A DNA stretch of 50,954 nucleotides from an uncultured Lachnospiraceae bacterium (GTDB lineage Bacteria > Bacillota > Clostridia > Lachnospirales > Lachnospiraceae), in contig CACXFB010000083.1 of the NCBI GenBank assembly GCA_902766825.1, forward strand, positions 1 to 50,954, read 5' to 3'. Of this stretch, positions 1-8,761 are shown piece after piece; within the stretch, counting starts at the first letter, position 1, and each line of letters opens with the position of its first letter. The notes beneath the pieces were generated by a model. It was not told the origin of the DNA. It saw nothing but the letters and a program-made list of their open reading frames with translations, and ran no database searches. The translations under genes and the position numbers were made by a program.

Positions 1-305
1 CGGAAGCAAGACTAATTGAAATCCAGTTGTAAACCCCAGAGGAGTATTACAACCGGAAGCAAGACTAATTGAAATCCAGTTGTAAAACCCAGAGGAGTAT
101 TACAACCGGAAGCAAGACTAATTGAAATCCAGTTGTAAAACCCTGAGGAGTATTACAACTGATAACAAGACTAATTGAAATCCAGTTGTAAAACCCTGAG
201 GAATATTACAACCGGAAGCAAGAATAATTGAAATCCAGTTGTAAAACCCTTGAGGTACATTACAACATGACCGTATATTGCAACCGGAAGCAGAAAATAT
301 GACTA
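1..305. repeat. 53-bp tandem repeat array (array 1)
   Basis: Five head-to-tail units start at 1, 54, 107, 160 and 213; four are 53 bp and the fifth is 54 bp. A decayed sixth unit runs to about 305, and the array probably continues left of the window. Each unit carries GTTGTAA, about 14 nt, then TTACAAC, a 7-bp hairpin, followed by CCGGAAGCAAGACTAATTGA. Units differ at only a few bases and there are no unique spacers, so this is not a CRISPR. No gene lies in 1-333. The array is related to the one at 7585-7910. Confidence 0.93.
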
Positions 306-333
306 CAATGAAGCAGTATTGAAAGGAGACATT

Positions 334-615
334 ATGGGGAAGAATACTGAAAGAGATGATGATACCAAGAAGGCGCTTATGAATCGTCTTAAGAGAATTG
401 AAGGGCAGGTCAGGGGATTAGAACAGATGCTTGAGAAGAATGCTTATTGCAATGATATACTTCAGCAGTCGGCGGCGGTTGGAAGTGCACTTAATGCGTT
501 TAACAGGGTGCTGATATCTGAACATATCAAGGGATGTGTTGCGACTGATTTACGACAGGGTGATGAGAGCTCGGTGGATGAGCTGGTGCTGACACTTCAG
601 AAACTTATGAAGTAA
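334..615 (+). CDS. csoR: CsoR/FrmR-family copper-sensing repressor
   Basis: This 93-residue, all-helical regulator of the CsoR/RcnR/FrmR family would repress copper efflux genes until Cu(I) binds. The Cu(I) ligands of CsoR are visible as Cys39, His64 and Cys68 (the H-x3-C pair is in SEHIKGC), and the family signature RLKRIEGQVRGLE is at residues 18-30. ATG 334 was chosen because AAAGGAG at 322-328 lies at the right distance; an in-frame TTG at 319 would overlap that site. It is the first gene before copA, which fits copper-responsive control of an efflux operon. The typical G-tract CsoR operator was not recognised upstream, where the 53-bp repeats end. Confidence 0.93.
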   Translation: MGKNTERDDDTKKALMNRLKRIEGQVRGLEQMLEKNAYCNDILQQSAAVGSALNAFNRVLISEHIKGCVATDLRQGDESSVDELVLTLQKLMK

Positions 616-670
616 TGCAAAGAAAAAAATGAGCTTGCTACTAACCATTGTGAAAACAATGAAGTACAGC

Positions 671-780
671 ACAGAACAGAAAACAGAGAGCACAGTGCGG
701 GGGGAACACAGCACGGGGAGAACACAGCGCGGGGAGAACAGCACGGGGAGAACACAGAGCAGAGAGTACAGTGCAGAGAG
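671..780. repeat. short purine-rich tandem repeats between csoR and copA
   Basis: The 178-bp csoR-copA gap holds degenerate 14-16-bp repeats of the form AACACAGCACGGGGAG at about 705-720, 721-736, 737-750, 751-766 and 767-780. They are GC- and purine-rich compared with the surrounding DNA. The last unit leads into AGAGAGG, the only ribosome-binding-like sequence before copA. No terminator-like hairpin is seen, so csoR and copA may still be co-transcribed. Confidence 0.8.
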
Positions 781-793
781 GATATGATGCTTT

Positions 794-3043
794 ATGAAAC
801 AATACAATGTTAATGGAATGTCTTGTGCGGCATGTGCGGCAAGAGTTGAGAGGGCGGTAAAGGGGATTGACGGAGTCTGCCAGGTTAGTGTCAGTCTGCT
901 TACCAATTCCATGCAGGTTGAGGGAGATGTGGCAGATGAAAGTGTTATTAAGGCAGTGGAGGATGCCGGGTATAAAATTGAGGTTAAGGGGGATGAACAA
1001 CAAGCAACTGATGATATAGGAAAGCTTGAGAACAAGGAAAGTACAGCGTTAAAAAAGAGACTTCTAACTTCACTTATATTTCTTGTTGTTCTTATGTATT
1101 TTTCCATGGGACATATGATGTTAAATCTGCCGCTTCCGTCTTTTTATGATAACAATCATATTGCAATGGGAATTACACAGATGATTCTTGCTATTGTTGT
1201 TATGGTTATTAACAAGGTATTTTTTATCAGTGGATTTAAAAGTCTGATGAAGAAAAGTCCTAACATGGATACACTTGTGGCACTTGGTTCAGGTGCATCA
1301 TTTGTATATAGTGTATATGCCCTTACGGCAATGATTTATTATCATGCTGTCGGAAAATATGATACTGCCCGGGGGTATATGGATGAGTTTTATTTTGAGT
1401 CGGCTGCGATGATTCTTGCACTTATTACGGTCGGTAAATTGTTAGAGTCAATCAGTAAAGGAAAGACAACTGATGCGCTAAAAGGGCTTATGTCACTAAA
1501 GCCGGTGACGGCTCATAAGCTGACAGAAGGCGGGAGTGTTGACGTCCCGGTTGAACAGGTTAAGGTTGGGGATATTTTTGTTGTAAAGCCCGGCGAGAGC
1601 ATTCCTGTGGATGGTGTTACAATTAAGGGAACAAGTGCTGTTGATGAATCGGCTCTTACAGGCGAGAGTATTCCTGTTGATAAGAAGGAAGGGGACGATG
1701 TGTATTGTGCAACGATTAATCAATCGGGACATCTGACATGCAAAGCTACGAAGGTAGGAGTGGATACTTCTCTTTCAAAGATAATTAAGATGGTCAGTGA
1801 GGCTGGTGCGTCTAAGGCACCTATAGCAAAAGTTGCTGATAAGGTATCGGGAGTATTTGTGCCGGTTGTGATGGCAATAGCATTTATTACGACAGTTGTG
1901 TGGCTGACCTTTGGATATGATATCGGGTTTGCGCTGGCTAGAGGAATATCGGTACTTGTAATCAGTTGTCCGTGTGCGCTTGGACTTGCAACGCCGGTGG
2001 CGATTATGGTAGGTAACGGCGTAGGTGCAAAGAACGGGATATTGTATAAGACCGCCGCGGCAATTGAGGAATGCGGAAGAATAGATACGGTTGCAATAGA
2101 TAAGACCGGTACATTAACAAAAGGCAGACCTGAGGTCACAGATGTCAGGATTCTTAGCGGACATACCGAAGAAGAATTAATGTCTATTGCTTATAGTCTT
2201 GAAGCAAGAAGTGAACATCCTATTGCATTAGCCATTGTAAAAAAGGCAGAAAATGATAAAATAAAAATGATGGATATTACAGATTTTGAGGCGGTTGCCG
2301 GTAATGGTCTTAAAGGCCGGCTGCAAGGCAAAATGTTTTATGGGGGCAACGAGGATTACATTAAAGGGTATGCGGATGTTGATGATAATGTAAGCAGCGT
2401 AATAAAAGGGTATGCAATGGAGGGAAAGACGCCTGTAATATTTGTCGCAGATGGTGACGTAATAGGAATTATAGCCGTGGCCGATGAGCTTAAAGAGGAC
2501 AGCGCAAAGGCAGTTTCTCTTTTTAAGGAGATGGGCATAAAAGTCTGTATGATTACAGGTGATAACGTATACAGCGCTAATGCCGTAGCAAAGAAAGCAG
2601 GAATAGATAATGTTGTAGCAAAGGTGTTGCCACAGGGGAAAAAAGATGTTATAGAGGAGCTTAAAAAGCAGGGTAAGGTTGCCATGATAGGTGATGGAAT
2701 AAATGATGCACCTGCGCTTGTTGAAGCCGATCTTGGAATAGCAATAGGGGCTGGAACTGACATTGCAATTGATGCAGCGGATGTAGTTCTTGTTAAAAGT
2801 TCACTTATGGATGCAGCAATTGCGGTTAAGCTTGGACGCGCAACACTTAAAAATATACATGAGAATCTGTTCTGGGCATTTATATATAATGTGCTTGGAA
2901 TACCGCTTGCTGCGGGTGTATGGATTCCTTTGGCAGGAATTACATTAAGTCCGATGTTTGGTGCGGCTGCAATGAGTCTTTCAAGTTTTTGTGTCGTATC
3001 CAACGCACTGCGATTGAATTTATTTAAGACGAATAAGGGATAA
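794..3043 (+). CDS. copA: Cu(I)-exporting P1B-type ATPase CopA
   Basis: This 749-residue heavy-metal ATPase should pump Cu(I) out of the cytoplasm. The N-terminus is a single HMA domain with GMSCAAC at residues 8-14. Transmembrane segments follow from about residue 90. The actuator loop carries DESALTGES, the membrane metal site is CPC at 392-394, the phosphorylated aspartate is Asp436 in DKTGTLTKG, and SEHP, TGDN and [10 protein letters not shown] complete the P and N domains. Many clostridial CopA proteins have two HMA domains; this one has one. ATG 794 follows AGAGAGG with loose spacing; the ATGs at 784 and 787 run into a stop. csoR upstream supports copper as substrate. Confidence 0.96.
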   Translation: MKQYNVNGMSCAACAARVERAVKGIDGVCQVSVSLLTNSMQVEGDVADESVIKAVEDAGYKIEVKGDEQQATDDIGKLENKESTALKKRLLTSLIFLVVLMYFSMGHMMLNLPLPSFYDNNHIAMGITQMILAIVVMVINKVFFISGFKSLMKKSPNMDTLVALGSGASFVYSVYALTAMIYYHAVGKYDTARGYMDEFYFESAAMILALITVGKLLESISKGKTTDALKGLMSLKPVTAHKLTEGGSVDVPVEQVKVGDIFVVKPGESIPVDGVTIKGTSAVDESALTGESIPVDKKEGDDVYCATINQSGHLTCKATKVGVDTSLSKIIKMVSEAGASKAPIAKVADKVSGVFVPVVMAIAFITTVVWLTFGYDIGFALARGISVLVISCPCALGLATPVAIMVGNGVGAKNGILYKTAAAIEECGRIDTVAIDKTGTLTKGRPEVTDVRILSGHTEEELMSIAYSLEARSEHPIALAIVKKAENDKIKMMDITDFEAVAGNGLKGRLQGKMFYGGNEDYIKGYADVDDNVSSVIKGYAMEGKTPVIFVADGDVIGIIAVADELKEDSAKAVSLFKEMGIKVCMITGDNVYSANAVAKKAGIDNVVAKVLPQGKKDVIEELKKQGKVAMIGDGINDAPALVEADLGIAIGAGTDIAIDAADVVLVKSSLMDAAIAVKLGRATLKNIHENLFWAFIYNVLGIPLAAGVWIPLAGITLSPMFGAAAMSLSSFCVVSNALRLNLFKTNKG

Positions 3044-3525
3044 TGAATAGGATTTTAAGAAAGGATTTTAAAAATATAATGAGATACACAACCAATAACG
3101 AGATAGAGAACTTTAAATTTACTGATACCCATATTCAGTTTGTTGAATATTCAATGGGAAAGTTTCTGGTGGTAGCAGACAACGTAATAATCTGTGCAAA
3201 CAATTCATGTAACAGGGACATACGCGACATGCGCGCCAACAATATGGGAATCACAATTAACAATGCGACAATAATATCATTTATAAAAGAGGGCTATAAG
3301 GAGTACGATCCTGACGGAAAGCTTATAAGGGAATCGCAGGACGAGGAAGTTGATAAGAGTGATTATGAGTCAGTAATAAAATCAATGGAAGACGGATGGC
3401 TCTACACAGTTACGCATAAAGACGATTATGAATTTATTATTGATACGGCAGACAGTACTTATGCTGTTACTGTTAAGGGCGATTCAGATACGGAAGAATG
3501 GGACAGATTTCTCAATTTAGAATAA
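3043..3525 (+). CDS. hypothetical protein, translationally coupled to copA
   Basis: A 160-residue soluble, acidic protein that I do not recognise. It has no signal peptide, membrane segment or metal-binding motif. The middle (about 25-85) looks beta-rich and there is a charged linker around residues 90-110 (DPDGKLIRESQDEEVDKSD). Its ATG overlaps the copA stop (TAATG at 3041-3045), so translation is probably coupled to copA, but nothing in the protein ties it to copper: few cysteines and no M-rich or H-rich stretch. It may simply be a conserved family neighbour. Confidence 0.75.
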   Translation: MNRILRKDFKNIMRYTTNNEIENFKFTDTHIQFVEYSMGKFLVVADNVIICANNSCNRDIRDMRANNMGITINNATIISFIKEGYKEYDPDGKLIRESQDEEVDKSDYESVIKSMEDGWLYTVTHKDDYEFIIDTADSTYAVTVKGDSDTEEWDRFLNLE

Positions 3526-3536
3526 CACAAATATGT

Positions 3537-3560
3537 GCCTGCTATTATGATTTAGCAGGC
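3537..3560 (+). promoter_or_regulatory. leader hairpin before mnmA
   Basis: GCCTGCT (3537-3543) pairs with AGCAGGC (3554-3560) around a 10-nt AT-rich loop, ending a few bases before the AGAAAGGG ribosome site of mnmA. There is no T-run, so it is not a normal intrinsic terminator. It may mark an mRNA leader or processing structure. Confidence 0.4.
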
Positions 3561-3583
3561 TCTAGAAAGGGCACGAAATAAAG

Positions 3584-4657
3584 ATGAACAAGAAGGCTTT
3601 AATAGCAATGAGCGGAGGAGTGGATTCGAGTGTGGCAGCATTTCTCATGAAGGAAGACGGATATGAGTGCATAGGTGCCACAATGAAGCTTTTTGATAAT
3701 GAGGATGTTGGAATATCAAAGGAGCATTCCTGCTGTTCTTACGATGACGTGATGGATGCAAAAAATGTTGCATCGAGTCTTGGAATGAATCATTATGTAT
3801 ACAATTTTGCCGAGAAGTTTGAAGAGAAGGTTATATCCAATTTTATTGATGCTTATGAGAACGGAAGAACTCCTAATCCATGCATTGAGTGTAACAGACA
3901 TTTGAAATTCAAATATCTGTATGACAAGGCAAAGGAGCTTGGTTTTGATTACATAGTTACAGGTCATTATTCGATGGTTGAATATGATAAGACAAGAGGC
4001 AGATACATGTTAAAGAAAGCAGCGGACCCTTCAAAGGATCAAAGCTATGTGCTCTACAGTCTTACACAGGAGCAGCTTGCTCACACAATATTCCCGCTTA
4101 GTTCAATTTCAAAAGACAGGGTTAGACAGATTGCAGCAGATAATAATTTTGTAAATGCGGGCAAATCAGACAGCCAGGATATTTGTTTTGTACAAAACGG
4201 AAAGTACTCTGATTTCATAAAAGAGCATACCGGCAGGGAGTATCCGGAAGGTGATTTTGTAGATACGAAAGGTAATGTTCTTGGCAGACACAAAGGAATA
4301 ATACATTACACCATAGGTCAGAGAAAAGGACTTGGCCTGTCATTTGACAGACCGATGTATGTGGTAAGGGTTGATGTAAAGAAGAATCAGGTTGTTCTTG
4401 GAGAGAATGATGAATTGTTCTCAAAAGAATTTGATGCATGTGATATCAATCTTATTTCTGTAGATAAGATTACTGAGCCTATGCATGTAAAGGCAAAGAT
4501 AAGATACAGACAGGCGGAGCAGTGGGCAACGGTTACCCAGACATCGGATGATACAATTCATGTTGTATTTGATGAACCGGTAAGAGCTATTACATCAGGT
4601 CAGGCAGTGGTCCTCTATGACGGGGATTATGTTGTAGGCGGAGGAACAATTATATGA
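3584..4657 (+). CDS. mnmA: tRNA-specific 2-thiouridylase MnmA
   Basis: MnmA (357 aa, normal length) inserts sulfur at C2 of uridine 34 in tRNA Lys, Glu and Gln using ATP and a persulfide donor. The PP-loop SGGVDSS is at residues 10-16. The catalytic cysteine region NPCIECN gives Cys100 and Cys103, and the second catalytic cysteine is Cys201 in QDICF. The C-terminal beta-barrel carries HYTIGQRKGLG. The next gene starts inside its stop codon (ATGA), so mnmA and the LysR gene form one unit. No cysteine desulfurase is adjacent, so sulfur must come from elsewhere. Confidence 0.97.
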   Translation: MNKKALIAMSGGVDSSVAAFLMKEDGYECIGATMKLFDNEDVGISKEHSCCSYDDVMDAKNVASSLGMNHYVYNFAEKFEEKVISNFIDAYENGRTPNPCIECNRHLKFKYLYDKAKELGFDYIVTGHYSMVEYDKTRGRYMLKKAADPSKDQSYVLYSLTQEQLAHTIFPLSSISKDRVRQIAADNNFVNAGKSDSQDICFVQNGKYSDFIKEHTGREYPEGDFVDTKGNVLGRHKGIIHYTIGQRKGLGLSFDRPMYVVRVDVKKNQVVLGENDELFSKEFDACDINLISVDKITEPMHVKAKIRYRQAEQWATVTQTSDDTIHVVFDEPVRAITSGQAVVLYDGDYVVGGGTII

Positions 4658-5565
4658 CACTTACACAATTAAAGTATGTTATAACCATTGCAGAGGCAAA
4701 GTCCATGAATGAAGCTGCAAAGAAGCTTTTCATTTCACAGCCAAGTCTTTCAAGTGCAATCAAGGAACTTGAAGAAGAAGTCGGTATAATGATTTTTGCA
4801 AGAACAAACAGGGGAATCAGTGTTACACCGGAAGGCGTGGAATTTGTCGGATATGCAAGACAGATTATTGAGCAGTATGAGCTCATGGAGAAAAAGTATA
4901 TTTCCAACGAAAAGATTAAGAGAAAATTCAGTGTGTCAATGCAGCACTATACATTTGCAGTAAGCGCATTTGTGGAGATGGTTAAGCAGTTTGGTATGGA
5001 TGAATATGAGTTTGCTGCTTACGAGACCAAGACATACGATATTCTTATGAATGTTAAAAATTTCAGAAGTGAGCTTGGAATACTCTACATAAATGATTTT
5101 AACGAGAAGGTCATGAGAAAGCTTTTTGAGGAAAATGGTCTTTCTTTCCATAAGCTTTTTGACTGCCACATTTACGCATATTTGTGGAAAGGGCATCCGT
5201 TGGCTGATAAGGAGAGAGTAACGATAGAGGAGCTTAGTGAGTATCCTTGCCTTGCTTTTGATCAGGGAAGTAATAACTCATTTTACCTGGCAGAGGAAGT
5301 AATGAGTACGTATAATTATAAGCAGCTTATCAGAGCGCATGACAGGGCAACGATGCTAAATCTTGCCATAGGATTAAAGGGATTTACTTTGTGCTCTGGA
5401 ATCATTTGTGAGGAGCTAAACGGTAATGATTACAAGGCAGTTCGTCTTGACTGTGAAGATATTATGACTATCGGTTATGTAAAGAAGAAGGGAATACCTC
5501 TTAGTGAATTGGGTAATAAGTATCTTGAAGAGATAGCAAAATATAAAAACAGGGTACTGGATTAG
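4654..5565 (+). CDS. LysR-family transcriptional regulator
   Basis: A 303-residue LysR-type regulator. The winged helix-turn-helix occupies residues 1-60 (LTQLKYVITIAEAKSMNEAA, then SQPSLSSAIKELEEEVG and FARTNRGISVTPEG), and a periplasmic-binding-like effector domain runs from about 90 to the end. ATG 4654 overlaps the mnmA TGA by 4 nt, implying coupled translation. LysR proteins usually act on a divergent neighbour, but none is present. Possible targets are mnmA or the GH13 gene 44 bp downstream. The effector cannot be read from the sequence. Confidence 0.92.
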   Translation: MTLTQLKYVITIAEAKSMNEAAKKLFISQPSLSSAIKELEEEVGIMIFARTNRGISVTPEGVEFVGYARQIIEQYELMEKKYISNEKIKRKFSVSMQHYTFAVSAFVEMVKQFGMDEYEFAAYETKTYDILMNVKNFRSELGILYINDFNEKVMRKLFEENGLSFHKLFDCHIYAYLWKGHPLADKERVTIEELSEYPCLAFDQGSNNSFYLAEEVMSTYNYKQLIRAHDRATMLNLAIGLKGFTLCSGIICEELNGNDYKAVRLDCEDIMTIGYVKKKGIPLSELGNKYLEEIAKYKNRVLD

Positions 5566-5609
5566 GTATTGTTATTGGGAAAAACTATGTATGTAAAAGG
5601 AGAATTTAA

Positions 5610-7523
5610 ATGGGTAAATCAGATTGGCTTCAAAGTGTGTTCAGTGACGGCAGCAGTACTTTTGTGAGTCCTGCGCTTCCACAAAAAGGTGAAGAGGTTA
5701 CAATAAAAATCAGGATGTTTGAAGATGCTCCGTTAACGGATGTGATTCTTAGAACCAGAATCAACGGCGGAGAAATCAGATTACATATGGTAAGGGAATA
5801 TGCAAGTAACGGCCTTGTGTATTATTCAACGAAGCTTAGAACTTATGAGAGAGTTCTTAAGTATTGTTTTTACATTGTAACCGATGAGCATGTATATTAT
5901 TACAATCAGCTTGGCGTGTTTGATTATATGCCGGATGAGACTTATGATTTTAGGATTGTATATGATTACAGGCAGCCGGCGTGGGTGAAAAATGCGGTGT
6001 TTTATCAGATTTTTCCCGAAAGATTCTGTAATGGTAATCCGGACATCTCGGTTAAAGACAATGAGTATATGTTTGACGGATATCCTACAAAATGCGTGAA
6101 GGACTGGTACGAAGCACCAAAGGAATACGAGGATGCACACTGTCTGGATTTTTACGGCGGAGACTTAGAGGGAATACGAAAGAAGATTCCATATCTTAAA
6201 GAACTTGGAGTTACGGCGCTTTATCTTAATCCGATATTTTATGCGGCAACAACGCACAAATACGACTGTCTTGATTATTTTCATGTGGATCCACATTTTG
6301 GCGGGGATGAGGCACTTGCAAAGCTTACCGAAGAACTTCATGCTAACGGAATGAGAATTATACTTGATGTGTCAATCAATCATACGGGAAGTGCCCACAA
6401 ATGGTTTAACAGGGACGCGGACTTTTTCGATAAGAGTGTGGGTGCATACAATAATCCCGATGCTGCTGAGAGAAAATATTATTTCTTTGGTGAAGGTAAT
6501 ACATACAAGGCGTGGTGGGGCGTTGAAACTCTTCCTACGCTTAACTACTCTTCAAAAGAGCTTAGAGATGTTTTGTACTTAGATGAAGATTCACTGGTTA
6601 GAAAATGGCTTAAGCCACCTTACAACACTGATGGATGGCGATTTGACGTGGCTGATGTAATGGCAAGAAGTGATGAAGGACAGTTTCATCATGAGGTCTG
6701 GCCTGCGCTTGCGGCAAGTATTAAGGATGCAAAAAATGATGCATATATAGTTGCGGAGGAATGGGGCGACTGTGCTGAATTTTTGCAGGGAGATGAATGG
6801 GATACACCTATGAATTATACGGGGTGTGCAAGACCGGTAAGAGAATTTGTTGGTGAAAATGATTTGCTCCTTGGACGAGAAACAAGTATAAGAAGAACAA
6901 AACCTAATCAGTCTGCGGCTGTTTTGTCAGCCAGAATAAAGGAGCATCTTGGCAAGATTCCATATGCACTTTCACAGGTTCAGTTTAATCTTCTCGGAAG
7001 TCATGACACACCACGACTTCACAACAATCCTTTGATACCTTGGAGCAGTGTAAAGGCAGCAGTTGTGATGTTATTTACACTGCCGGGAACAGCAAGTATA
7101 TACTATGGTGATGAGGTCGATATCGACGGAAGAATCGAGACTAACGAAGGGTTCAGATATCCTATGCCGTGGAAACGTGTTGAGAATATGGATGAATCGG
7201 CACAAAGAGCATACAGTACTTATAACACCCTTGCAAATCTTAAGAAGAATAACAGCGCATTTTCATCAAGCTTCCGCGTAATGAGCGAGGAAGGAAAAGT
7301 GTTTGCGTTTGCACGATTTGATATGAATGAACTTTTCTTTGTTATATGTTCAATGGAGGACGAAGATACAAAGGTTATTATTCCGTATGATATATTCGGA
7401 GTGGAAAGTGTAAAAGGAATTGAAGAAGCATTTGGACAGGAAGTTCTTTATGAAGATGTGGCAGGCAATCTCATAATTGATGTTGCAGCCAAGGAATCGT
7501 ATGTGATTAAGGTGTTGTACTAG
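5610..7523 (+). CDS. GH13 alpha-glucosidase (neopullulanase/cyclomaltodextrinase type)
   Basis: A 637-residue intracellular glycoside hydrolase (no signal peptide) likely to cut alpha-1,4 (and perhaps alpha-1,6) bonds in imported maltodextrins. Residues 1-115 form an N-terminal beta-sandwich like that of GH13_20 enzymes. The catalytic barrel starts at PAWVKNAVFYQIFPERF. GH13 regions are clear: DVSINHTG, GWRFDVAD with nucleophile Asp346, VAEEWGD with acid/base Glu383, and GSHDTPR with Asp466. The C-terminal beta domain follows about residue 560. AAGGAG precedes ATG 5610. A second intracellular GH13 gene is at 47438. Confidence 0.94.
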   Translation: MGKSDWLQSVFSDGSSTFVSPALPQKGEEVTIKIRMFEDAPLTDVILRTRINGGEIRLHMVREYASNGLVYYSTKLRTYERVLKYCFYIVTDEHVYYYNQLGVFDYMPDETYDFRIVYDYRQPAWVKNAVFYQIFPERFCNGNPDISVKDNEYMFDGYPTKCVKDWYEAPKEYEDAHCLDFYGGDLEGIRKKIPYLKELGVTALYLNPIFYAATTHKYDCLDYFHVDPHFGGDEALAKLTEELHANGMRIILDVSINHTGSAHKWFNRDADFFDKSVGAYNNPDAAERKYYFFGEGNTYKAWWGVETLPTLNYSSKELRDVLYLDEDSLVRKWLKPPYNTDGWRFDVADVMARSDEGQFHHEVWPALAASIKDAKNDAYIVAEEWGDCAEFLQGDEWDTPMNYTGCARPVREFVGENDLLLGRETSIRRTKPNQSAAVLSARIKEHLGKIPYALSQVQFNLLGSHDTPRLHNNPLIPWSSVKAAVVMLFTLPGTASIYYGDEVDIDGRIETNEGFRYPMPWKRVENMDESAQRAYSTYNTLANLKKNNSAFSSSFRVMSEEGKVFAFARFDMNELFFVICSMEDEDTKVIIPYDIFGVESVKGIEEAFGQEVLYEDVAGNLIIDVAAKESYVIKVLY

Positions 7524-7584
7524 GGGAGGCATTGAGGATTTGTTTGTATGTTATTGTTTATGCGCATGTAGGCAATGTGCATTT

Positions 7585-7910
7585 TAGTAAAGAGGGGGAA
7601 GAAATTACGACTGAAAAATAGAAATCCGTAATTTCATTCGTAAAGGTGGGGAAGAAATTACGACCGGAAAATAGAAATTCAGATTTTCATTCGTAAAGGT
7701 GGGGAAGAAATTACGACCGGAAAATAGAAATCCGTAATTTCATTCGTAAAGGTGGGGAAGAAATTACGACTGGAAAATAGAAATCCAAATTTTCATTCGT
7801 AAAGGTGGAGAAGAAATTACGACCGGAAAATAGAAATCCGTAATTTCATTCGTAAAGGTGGGCAAGGAATTACGATTGGAAAAGAGAAATTCAGATTTTC
7901 ATTCGTAAAG
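7585..7910. repeat. 53-bp tandem repeat array (array 2)
   Basis: TTCGTAAAGGTGGGG recurs exactly every 53 bp, with TTCG at 7637, 7690, 7743, 7796, 7849 and 7902, after one degenerate unit from about 7585. Each unit has TCGTAA and TTACGA around an about 16-nt purine-rich spacer, followed by CCGGAA. Units alternate between a CCGTAATTTC version and a TTCAGATTTTC or CCAAATTTTC version, so the true period is 106 bp. Array 1 at window start has the same period and layout. The gap 7524-7999 holds no gene. Confidence 0.94.
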
Positions 7911-7959
7911 AATGGCAAGGATTAGCGACAAAGAATTATGGCTAAGATTTATGGAAAAA

Positions 7960-7993
7960 AAAGTCGGAGGCAATTAAGTTGTCCTCCGACTTT
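7960..7993 (-). terminator. intrinsic terminator of the nitroreductase gene
   Basis: AAAGTCGGAGG (7960-7970) and CCTCCGACTTT (7983-7993) form a perfect 11-bp stem. On the - strand it is followed by a run of eight Ts (A-run at 7955-7962), and it lies 7 bp past the nitroreductase stop codon. Confidence 0.9.
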
Positions 7994-7999
7994 GAGTTT

Positions 8000-8539
8000 T
8001 TAGAAGAATTTAAGTATGTCTTCAGTAGCTTTACGCTTAGGCATCTGTGGATCGTCAGCTCTCTGTCCAAGAGAAATAACTGCAACGACTTCCTCAGTGT
8101 CTGCAATTCCAAGTTCATTTCTTAAAGCCTGTCCGTCTCTGATTCCCATGATAAGTGAATCAAGACCAAGTTCTTTCGCTTTAAGGATAAGATAAGCATT
8201 GGCAAGACCTAAATCGTATGCGCCCCACTCATCACCGAGTTCGTTGTCGGCAACACCTTCTCTGTTGAATCCTGCACGGGTCTTAACGAATGTTGTAACA
8301 ATAAGAGCAGGTGCATCGGCACAACTCTTTGCATTGAATTCAGGGAGACATTTTTCCTTGATTGCAGCAACCTTTTCAGGTGATGTGATTGCATAGTAAC
8401 GAGGTGTCTGTGAATTCTTCCATGATGGAGCATTCTTTGTGAAATCAATTATCTCTTCAATAACCGATTTTTCAATAGTTGTTCCTGCCTTGTAAGCACG
8501 GACACTTCTTCTTTCTTTAGCTACTTGTGTTAATTCCAT
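8000..8539 (-). CDS. nitroreductase-family FMN oxidoreductase
   Basis: A 179-residue flavoprotein of the NfsB/FRP superfamily, expected to bind FMN and reduce nitro or quinone-like substrates with NAD(P)H. The FMN phosphate motif RRSVRAYK is near the N-terminus, with NAPSWKNSQTPRYYA following and a C-terminal glycine-rich GLDSLIMGIRDG. It is compact compared with the usual 200-220 residues. Met at 8539 was chosen because GGAGG lies 7-8 bp upstream on the - strand; the longer frame to 8566 would run through that site. It is transcribed divergently from the ZIP gene. The physiological substrate is not known. Confidence 0.92.
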   Translation of the reverse strand: MELTQVAKERRSVRAYKAGTTIEKSVIEEIIDFTKNAPSWKNSQTPRYYAITSPEKVAAIKEKCLPEFNAKSCADAPALIVTTFVKTRAGFNREGVADNELGDEWGAYDLGLANAYLILKAKELGLDSLIMGIRDGQALRNELGIADTEEVVAVISLGQRADDPQMPKRKATEDILKFF

Positions 8540-8595
8540 TATAAACCTCCGTCCCGGGACTGACACTGATTGTAAATCCCAAAAAATATAATATA

Positions 8596-8624
8596 AGTGT
8601 ACCTAATATTGTATATAAAGTCAA
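8596..8624 (-). promoter_or_regulatory. promoter of the nitroreductase gene
   Basis: On the - strand, TTGACT (8624-8619) is followed by a 17-bp spacer and TACACT (8601-8596), a reasonable sigma-A promoter about 57 bp before the chosen start codon. Confidence 0.6.
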
Positions 8625-8690
8625 TTAATCTTTAAGGAGCAAAGGTTACCTGATATACTAAAATTTTCTTCATGTATTTGAGATTCCTAC

Positions 8691-8733
8691 TTGACATTGT
8701 AATAGAAATATCACATAGTTAGAAGAAACTAAC
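8691..8733 (+). promoter_or_regulatory. promoter and dyad before the ZIP transporter
   Basis: TTGACA at 8691-8696 has a weak -10 (CATAGT, 8714-8719) after 17 bp. The inverted repeat GTTAG-AAGAAA-CTAAC (8718-8733) overlaps the -10 edge and could be an operator for a metal-responsive repressor. The operator role is inference. Confidence 0.5.
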
Positions 8734-8761
8734 CAAATGTTTACTGAAGGGACTGATTAAA

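Noticed and set aside
1-305. Possible CRISPR array
   Set aside because: The whole 53-bp unit is repeated with only scattered changes; there are no unique spacers and no cas genes in the window.
550-1107. Long - strand open frame of 185 codons opposite csoR and copA
   Set aside because: It overlaps two well-supported genes and consists of low-complexity Cys/Ser/Leu text from the purine-rich repeats.
2356-3003. Long - strand open frame inside copA
   Set aside because: Antisense shadow of a clear P-type ATPase with Ala/Ser/Thr-rich translation.
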